Shown here: in pieces, positions 62,794 to 64,000 of the stretch
How positions within the stretch are numbered: the stretch's first letter is position 1
Layout of the letters: each line of letters starts with the position of its first letter
From: Bretschneidera sinensis
Taxonomy: Eukaryota; Streptophyta; Magnoliopsida; Brassicales; Akaniaceae
DNA length: 64,000 nt
Assembly: GCA_023935145.1 (NCBI GenBank)
Contig: CM043700.1
Location: 1,434,001 to 1,498,000 of the forward strand
Direction of reading: 5' to 3'
The notes under the pieces: generated by a model
What the model was told of the DNA's origin: nothing
Database searches by the model: none
What the model saw: the letters and a program-made list of their open reading frames with translations, nothing else
Made by a program: the position numbers and the translations under genes

Positions 62794-64000
62794 ATGCTCC
62801 TCCTCCATCTACCACTAACCCCTCTCTCTCCACTTTCACCACTCTCTATCCACTTCAAACCCAAAATCAATCCCCTTCACCTGCCCATTTCACTACCCTC
62901 AAAAATCCCTATCAGGCCCTCACTAAAGCCCCTTAATTCTACTAGAAGCCCTTCTCTCCTCCCCTCAAGCCCTCAAGCCCTCAAATCTCTCTCCAAAATC
63001 AAACCATACCTTCAATCCCAATACAAAACCATCCTCTCTGGCTGGCTCTGCAGCCTTGTCTCCGTCCTTTCTCTCTCCCAGATCGTCCCCAGAATAGGAT
63101 CATTCGCATCATGCATAAACAAAAACCACACGGAAAACATAGTCAAATTCCGCGATGAGGGGCTCCTGTTGGGCGCTCTGATCTTGGTGAGACTTCTCGC
63201 TACTTACTGCCAGCAAGCGTTCTTGTGGGAGGCGGCGCTGAATGCGGTTTATAAAATCAGAGTGTTCGTTTTCGAGAGGGTTTTGGAGAGAGAATTGGGG
63301 TTTTTTGAAGGTGGGAGTGGGGTGTCCCCCGGGGACCTCGCGTACCGCATCACTGCTGAGGCCTCTGATGTTGCTGACACTGTCTATGCTCTTCTCAATG
63401 TGAGTGACACGCATCTAATGCTCAAAATGGTTTCCATATAAGCTTAAATTAACTAATGGATGGTTAAATTGTAGCTAGAGTGGAATTCTCTAAGTGGGTT
63501 TGCTGAGCATTTAGTTGGTAAATTGTGTTTTCTAATGTTTTCATTTTTGTTTTGTTCCTTTGTCTAATTCTGTGATTAAATGTTTAAGTAACGTTTGATA
63601 ACATATTTTGTGATTCCGATGTTTATGTAGATTGTTGTTGATAATGTTGTACACAATTTGAAGGATTTAGAGTACTTCACCTTGCAGGAGTTGGCTATGC
63701 AATATATACTCGCTCTAGCTTGACTATTTAATTACTCTGTAACCTTATGTTTATGACAGACCATTGTGCCCAGTCTGCTTCAGCTATCAGCAATGGCTAC
63801 CCAAATGTTGGTTATAAGTCCCGTCCTTTCATTGGTTTCAGCTATGGTGAGGAAAGTAGGTTTGGAATTTTACATTCGATTCTAGCTCTTTTGGCTATTA
63901 CACATGTAATGTATGTGAACAGCTTAATACAGGACAGTGTGAATTACTTTGTAGTGTCATTTTTAGGTGATTCCATGTATGGCTCTTGTCGTAGCCTGTC
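62794..64000 (+). CDS. ABCB29: ABC transporter B family member 29-like, chloroplastic (5' part)
   Basis: Exons 62794-63399, 63760-63846 and 63967 to the window end, joined in frame through GT-AG introns. The first 60 or so residues are rich in Leu, Pro, Ser and Lys with few acidic residues, as in a chloroplast transit peptide. Then comes the start of an ABC type-1 transmembrane domain: membrane segments at about 80-102 and 122-142, followed by YQQAFLWEAALN-like and ITAEASDVADTVYALLN sequence characteristic of the ABCB29 group, and TIVPSLLQLSAMATQML in exon 2. The ATP-binding domain lies beyond the window. It is presumably a half-size exporter in a plastid membrane with unknown substrate. ATG 62794 was chosen because it heads the transit-like segment. 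Confidence 0.9.

Noticed and set aside
1..64000. A novel defence, CRISPR-like or metabolic gene system
   Set aside because: Nothing of the kind is present. The repeats are duplicated spacers, microsatellites and transposons, and the non-GH32 genes are unrelated neighbours.

Overview
The window is nuclear DNA of a flowering plant, most likely a eudicot. It is AT-rich, its genes have several GT-AG introns, and plant retrotransposons, MITEs and TA/CA microsatellites fill the spaces between genes. The species cannot be named from the sequence.

1-52.9 kb is a tandem, heavily rearranged cluster of glycoside hydrolase family 32 genes (plant cell-wall invertase / fructan exohydrolase type), all on the + strand. 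Six copies are visible. Copy A (1-1420) is cut by the window edge; its last four exons are intact. Copy B (5558-8357) is a pseudogene with a good promoter and first exon but a large deletion and several frameshifts. Copies C (12753-13319) and F (51353-51952) are 3' fragments sharing the same truncated start. Copy D (20724-24110) is the only complete gene: seven exons, including the family's 9-nt mini-exon, encode 574 residues. Copy E (41526-43824) lacks promoter and exon 1 and is frameshifted. Copy D has the three catalytic acidic residues, but Tyr stands where sucrose-cleaving invertases carry the Asp called Asp239 in Arabidopsis cwINV1. This points to fructan exohydrolase rather than invertase activity.

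Spacers between copies are reused blocks of the same sequence. Copy D plus about 4 kb downstream is repeated about 19.7 kb further on as copy E. Inside are an old Ty1/copia relic (26.7-30.7 kb, repeated at 46.3-48.0 kb), long solo LTRs (8807-11180 with a perfect 5-bp target duplication; 28336-30383 nested in the copia relic; a truncated copy at 48002-48618), a nearly complete but disabled Ty1/copia element on the minus strand (34984-39963), and copies of a Tourist-like MITE.

52.9-55.4 kb is an unclassified repeat-like stretch with a tandem repeat of about 230 bp. A LINE fragment (about 55412-56410, minus strand) follows. At 56609-60392 lie remains of a chloroplast SRP54 gene: the first exons and part of the M domain are missing, there are frameshifts, two intronic MITEs, and a solo LTR splitting an exon.

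The right end looks like ordinary gene space: a two-exon gene for a 92-residue single-pass membrane protein (61408-61895) and the first exons of an ABCB29-like chloroplast ABC transporter (62794 to the window end). No evidence links these right-end genes functionally to the GH32 cluster.
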